From: Deltaproteobacteria bacterium
GTDB taxonomy: Bacteria > Desulfobacterota > Desulfuromonadia > Desulfuromonadales > Geothermobacteraceae
Length of the DNA: 9,885 nucleotides
Assembly (NCBI GenBank): GCA_003695205.1
Contig: RFIO01000065.1
Span: 1-9,885, forward strand
Direction: 5' to 3'
This document shows, one piece after another, positions 6,994 to 9,885 of the stretch (its first letter is position 1; the number at the start of each line of letters is the position of its first letter). The notes below the pieces were generated by a model. That model saw only the letters and a list, made by a program, of their open reading frames with translations. It did not search any database and was not told the DNA's origin. Position numbers and translations under genes: made by a program.

Positions 6994-7005
6994 CCAAAGC
7001 TTTGG
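6994..7005 (+). repeat. 12-bp perfect palindrome beside the cytochrome Shine-Dalgarno
   Basis: CCAAAGCTTTGG is a perfect palindrome without a spacer. Its last two bases begin the GGAAGGAG ribosome-binding stretch (7004-7011) of the next gene. It could be a dimeric regulator site. A tight RNA hairpin is less likely because there is no loop. Confidence 0.5.
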
Positions 7006-7017
7006 AAGGAGCCACGA

Positions 7018-7725
7018 ATGAAACATCGAATGACAGCGATAGCCCTTGTCGCGGGCATGCTTTTGACCGGATCTGCCCTTGCAGCCGACCTGTCCGTCAA
7101 GCGTGGTGGTCTGCTCTACGACAAATGGTATGCGGGCAGGGAAAAGCCCGAGACAAATCACCCCCTGTACCCTGCAACAGCAAAAAAGAAGGGTGCCGCG
7201 ACCTGGCGTTGCAAGGAGTGTCATGGTTGGGACTACATCGGCGCCCGGGGCCGGTATGCAAAGGGGTCCCATTTTACCGGCATCAAAGGGACCTATCAGG
7301 TTGCCGGCAAACCGGCATCAAAAATCGAGCCGATGCTGAAGAGTGGCAACCACGATTTCAGCAAGATGCTCAGCGATGCTGATATCAGGGCGCTGGCGAC
7401 CTTTTTATCTGAAGGACAGGTCGATATTGCCAAATTTGTCGATTCCGATAACAGAGCCCTGGGTGAAGCCGATGGGGGAAAGCCCCTTTACGAAGAGAAT
7501 TGCGCATCCTGCCACGGCACGGACGGTGGCCAACTCGATTTTAAAGGCAAAAAAGATGGGGTGCAGGGTGTAGGGTGGCTTGCGCGAAAGAACCCGCAGG
7601 AAACCTTGCACAAAATACGTTTCGGTCATCCGGGCAGCGACATGCCCTCCATGGTCGTTGACGCGGGCCTGGGCGAAAAACAGATTTCCGACCTTTTGGC
7701 CTATGCCCAAACGCTGGAGCAATAG
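7018..7725 (+). CDS. Secreted dihaem cytochrome c
   Basis: This 235-residue exported electron carrier has two haem c sites. The signal peptide MKHRMTAIALVAGMLLTGSALA is probably cut after residue 22 (ALA-AD), placing the mature protein in the periplasm. Haem motifs are C65-K-E-C68-H69 and C162-A-S-C165-H166. Likely sixth ligands are M117 in the first domain and M209 (HPGSDMPSM) in the second. Each domain ends with a typical helix (IRALATFLSEG, ISDLLAYAQTLEQ). The first motif sits in TWRCKECHGWDY, a wording I associate with a recurring but poorly characterised proteobacterial cytochrome group; the partner is unknown. The start has AAGGAG at 7006-7011, six bases upstream. The gene has its own terminator and looks monocistronic, so its link to complex I is proximity only. 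Confidence 0.92.
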   Translation: MKHRMTAIALVAGMLLTGSALAADLSVKRGGLLYDKWYAGREKPETNHPLYPATAKKKGAATWRCKECHGWDYIGARGRYAKGSHFTGIKGTYQVAGKPASKIEPMLKSGNHDFSKMLSDADIRALATFLSEGQVDIAKFVDSDNRALGEADGGKPLYEENCASCHGTDGGQLDFKGKKDGVQGVGWLARKNPQETLHKIRFGHPGSDMPSMVVDAGLGEKQISDLLAYAQTLEQ

Positions 7726-7762
7726 CGAACGGGCAAGGTACCAGAAAGCGATACCTGGAATC

Positions 7763-7791
7763 GGCGGGCTGAAGGCCCGCCATTTTTTTTT
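7763..7791 (+). terminator. Rho-independent terminator of the cytochrome gene
   Basis: GGCGGGC (7763-7769) pairs with GCCCGCC (7775-7781) around TGAAG, followed after one A by nine T (7783-7791). It separates the cytochrome transcript from the prenyltransferase operon. Confidence 0.93.
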
Positions 7792-7800
7792 CACGATCCC

Positions 7801-7848
7801 TTGTCCCACTGGAAAGCGCGGGTGTACAGTACAGGCGCCCGACCGGGC
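7801..7848 (+). promoter_or_regulatory. Candidate promoter and leader of the prenyltransferase operon
   Basis: Because a terminator ends at 7791, the next operon needs a promoter between there and 7862. The best match is TTGTCC (7801-7806) with TACAGT (7825-7830) at 18 bases, four of six on each side, so it is weak. The -10 lies within an odd palindrome TGTAC-A-GTACA (7823-7833). A GCCC-GACC-GGGC hairpin (7837-7848) ends two bases before the GGAG Shine-Dalgarno at 7851-7854. Confidence 0.4.
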
Positions 7849-7862
7849 CTGGAGACGGACTT

Positions 7863-8738
7863 ATGCAGCAGGTATCGTTGGCAGGGAAGATGGTCGCCCT
7901 GCTTGACATGATCAAATTCAGCCACACCATTTTCGCCTTCCCCTTCGCTTTGATGGGGATGATTTTGGCCGCGCTGACCAGTGGCCAGGGGCCGACTTTC
8001 GGGCAAATCTTCTGGATATGCGTTGCAATGGTGGGGGCACGCAGTGGTGCCATGGGGCTGAACCGCATCATTGACGCCCGTATCGACGCGGCCAACCCGC
8101 GCACGGCAGACCGCCCGATCCCGACAGGACGCGTGTCCATGCTGGAGGCCTGGGCGTTCGTTCTGGTTGCGTTCGCCCTGATGTTGCTGGCCGCCTGGAT
8201 GCTCAACCCGCTCTGTTTCAAACTGGCGCCGATAGCTCTTTTCTTCCTTTTTCTCTATTCATGGTGCAAGCGGTTTACCGCCCTTGCGCATATCGTTCTC
8301 GGTATCTGCCTGGCAGCTGCGCCGATCGGTGCCTGGATCGCCCTGCGTGGCGATGTTGGCTGGCAGGTTGCCGCGCTGGGGCTGGCGGTGCTGCTCTGGG
8401 TGGCCGGGTTTGACATTTTTTATGCTTTGCAGGACCTTGAGTTTGATCGGCAGGCCGGACTGCACTCCATTCCGGTGAAACTGGGTCCGGAAAAGGCGAT
8501 TCAGCTGGTGCGCTGGCTGCACATCGGCATGGTCATCCTGCTGTTGACACTCCTGTCGGTGCCCGGTCTCGGCCTGATTTATTTTGTCGGCGTGCTGATC
8601 GTTACCGGTCTGCTGGTCTACGAGCACCTGCTGGTTCGACCGGATGACCTGTCACGGCTCGACGCGGCCTTTTTCAACATGAACGGCTACATCAGTGTGA
8701 CCATCTTCCTGTTCACCCTGACAGATGCCCTGGTCTAG
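7863..8738 (+). CDS. mqnP: UbiA-family prenyltransferase, probably MqnP of menaquinone synthesis
   Basis: This 291-residue integral membrane enzyme of the UbiA superfamily attaches a polyprenyl chain to an aromatic acid. Both Asp-rich motifs that bind the diphosphate through Mg2+ are complete: N67-R-I-I-D71-A-R-I-D75, followed by NPRTADRPIPTG, and D184-I-F-Y-A-L-Q-D191-L-E-F-D195. The remainder is hydrophobic helices. By sequence alone it would be labelled 4-hydroxybenzoate polyprenyltransferase (ubiA). Clustering with a UbiX homologue and mqnE points instead to the futalosine-pathway enzyme acting on the 6-hydroxynaphthoate intermediate. That substrate is inference from context. GGAG (7851-7854) lies eight bases before the ATG. 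Three bases separate its stop from the next start, implying translational coupling. Confidence 0.9.
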   Translation: MQQVSLAGKMVALLDMIKFSHTIFAFPFALMGMILAALTSGQGPTFGQIFWICVAMVGARSGAMGLNRIIDARIDAANPRTADRPIPTGRVSMLEAWAFVLVAFALMLLAAWMLNPLCFKLAPIALFFLFLYSWCKRFTALAHIVLGICLAAAPIGAWIALRGDVGWQVAALGLAVLLWVAGFDIFYALQDLEFDRQAGLHSIPVKLGPEKAIQLVRWLHIGMVILLLTLLSVPGLGLIYFVGVLIVTGLLVYEHLLVRPDDLSRLDAAFFNMNGYISVTIFLFTLTDALV

Positions 8739-8741
8739 GAC

Positions 8742-9353
8742 ATGATCGATATTGTTGTCGCCATAACCGGAGCCTCCGGCACCGCCTACGGAATGCGGCT
8801 GATCCAGCAACTTGATGCCGCGGACAAGAGCGTTGCGGTGCTCGTGACAGATGCCGGCCGCAAGGTGCTCGGCCTTGAGACAACGCTGCTGCTTCCCGGG
8901 GATGCCCTGGGCGCGGGGGAGATGCTGGTGAGGGCCCTCAATCTGAAAAAGGCCCCGTCGGTCTTTGCCCTCGATGACTTCATGACGTCGGTGGCCAGCG
9001 GCACCGCCGCTCCGGCGGCTATGGTCGTCTGTCCCTGTTCCATGGGCACCCTGGGGCGCATTGCCGCAGGGCTGTCGGAGAACCTGCTGGAGCGCTGCGC
9101 CGACGTGGTACTCAAGGAAGGCAGGAAGCTGGTGCTGGTGCCGCGCGAAACCCCGCTGAACGCTATCCACCTGGAAAACATGCTGCGCCTGAACCGGGCC
9201 GGAGCCGTGATTCTGCCGGCCATGCCCGGTTTTTACCGGCGGCCCGAAACGGTGGATGACCTGGTCGATTTTGTCGTCGGCAAGGTGCTCGACCAGCTGG
9301 GCGTGGAGCACAAGCTGTTTCAGCGCTGGGGCGAGGAGCAGGATAACGGCTAA
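8742..9353 (+). CDS. ubiX: UbiX-family flavin prenyltransferase
   Basis: This 203-residue flavoprotein of the UbiX/Pad1 family transfers a dimethylallyl group to FMN, making the prenyl-FMN cofactor for UbiD-type decarboxylases. Signatures are the N-terminal VAITGASGTAYG nucleotide-binding loop (G10-A-S-G13), CPCSMGTLGRIAAGLSENLL (residues 97-116), VPRETPLNAIHLENM (residues 133-147) and PAMPGFY ending at Y165. Length is typical. In this operon it most likely supplies prenyl-FMN to the UbiD-like decarboxylase of the menaquinone pathway (the role called MqnM); no such decarboxylase is in the window. The ribosome site is poor (GGAC just before the ATG), so translation is probably coupled to the prenyltransferase gene three bases upstream. 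Confidence 0.95.
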   Translation: MIDIVVAITGASGTAYGMRLIQQLDAADKSVAVLVTDAGRKVLGLETTLLLPGDALGAGEMLVRALNLKKAPSVFALDDFMTSVASGTAAPAAMVVCPCSMGTLGRIAAGLSENLLERCADVVLKEGRKLVLVPRETPLNAIHLENMLRLNRAGAVILPAMPGFYRRPETVDDLVDFVVGKVLDQLGVEHKLFQRWGEEQDNG

Positions 9354-9399
9354 AGGCCAAAGGAAAAAGGTTGCAACAGTCGAGGTTCAGATAAGCGAA

Positions 9400-9885
9400 A
9401 TGAGCGAACTTTATACCTCAGTTCGAAATAAAATCGAAAACGGCCAGCGGATCAGTGAGGAGGAGGCACTTGCCCTCTTTGAGTCTCCCGACCTGTTGGC
9501 CATCGGCGAGTTGGCGGCCGAGGCCAACAGGCGCAAGAACGACGACAAGGTCTATTTCAATGTCAACCGCCACATCAATTACACCAACCTGTGTGTCAAC
9601 CGCTGCACCTTCTGTGCGTTCTCCAGGGAAAAGGGAGGGGCGGGCGAGTACACCCTTGCCCTGGAGCAGGTGGTCGAAAAGGCCCGGGAGGCAGCCAGCG
9701 CCGGGGCGACGGAGATCCACATTGTCGGCGGTTTGCACCCGGATTTGCCCTTCGAATTCTACCTCGACATGCTTCGAACCATCCATCTTGTGGATGCCGG
9801 GTTGCACATCAAGGCCTTTACCGCGGTGGAGATCGATTATTTCAGCCGCCTGTCCGGCCTGTCGGTGGAGGAGGTGCTGGATCAG
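9400..9885 (+). CDS. mqnE: Aminofutalosine synthase MqnE (5' part)
   Basis: The first 162 codons of a radical SAM enzyme are present; the frame is open to the window edge. The cluster motif is C65-V-N-R-C69-T-F-C72 in the context HINYTNLCVNRCTFCAFSRE, followed by GATEIHIVGGLHPDLPFEFY and HIKAFTAVEIDYFSRLSGLS. These are characteristic of MqnE, which joins 3-(1-carboxyvinyloxy)benzoate to a SAM-derived adenosyl radical to give aminofutalosine in menaquinone synthesis. MqnC, a related enzyme, has a different context. The N-terminus (IENGQRISEEEALALFESPDLLAIG) matches the family, supporting ATG 9400. The Shine-Dalgarno is weak: GAGG at 9382-9385 stands 14 bases away. The 46-base gap after ubiX suggests the same transcript. 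Confidence 0.93.
   Translation, partial: MSELYTSVRNKIENGQRISEEEALALFESPDLLAIGELAAEANRRKNDDKVYFNVNRHINYTNLCVNRCTFCAFSREKGGAGEYTLALEQVVEKAREAASAGATEIHIVGGLHPDLPFEFYLDMLRTIHLVDAGLHIKAFTAVEIDYFSRLSGLSVEEVLDQ

Noticed and set aside
7541..8221. 226-codon minus-strand frame across the cytochrome end and prenyltransferase start
   Set aside because: It spans a terminator and two well supported plus-strand genes, and its product shows no recognisable domain.

Overview
The window reads as a chromosomal energy-metabolism region from an anaerobic, menaquinone-using bacterium. Gene content and protein style suggest a Desulfuromonadales/Geobacter-type organism: a complex I operon, a periplasmic c-type cytochrome, and futalosine-pathway menaquinone genes. 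That taxonomic placement is inference from gene content; no marker gene is present. GC content is fairly high, with a strong G/C third-position bias, and this creates several very long antisense open frames that are not genes.

Region 1 (1-6423, plus strand) is the distal half of a nuo operon, in the order nuoH (last codons only), nuoI, nuoJ, nuoK, nuoL, nuoM, nuoN. Gaps are 10-52 nt and each gene has a good Shine-Dalgarno. It encodes the entire proton-pumping membrane arm except most of NuoH, plus the NuoI two-cluster ferredoxin-like subunit. The key charged residues of the antiporter-like subunits are all present. The operon ends at a strong rho-independent terminator (6451-6485).

Region 2 (6486-7017) holds a convergent minus-strand gene for a 119-residue soluble protein I do not recognise. 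It has a near-consensus sigma70 promoter. Beyond it lies an AT-rich divergent control region with several inverted repeats leading to the next gene.

Region 3 (7018-7791) is a single gene for a secreted dihaem cytochrome c with its own terminator.

Region 4 (7792-9885) starts a second plus-strand operon: a UbiA-family prenyltransferase, a UbiX-family flavin prenyltransferase, and the first 162 codons of mqnE (aminofutalosine synthase), which runs off the window. MqnE makes the quinone here menaquinone, so the UbiA/UbiX homologues are best read as the MqnP and MqnM-type enzymes of the futalosine route, not ubiquinone genes. Functionally, region 4 helps make the quinone that complex I in region 1 would reduce.

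I see no mobile element, CRISPR array, tRNA or rRNA. Nothing here amounts to a clearly new multi-gene system. The most open items are the unknown 119-residue protein, the structured leader of the cytochrome gene, and a histidine-rich loop in NuoL whose coding DNA forms a perfect 10-bp hairpin.
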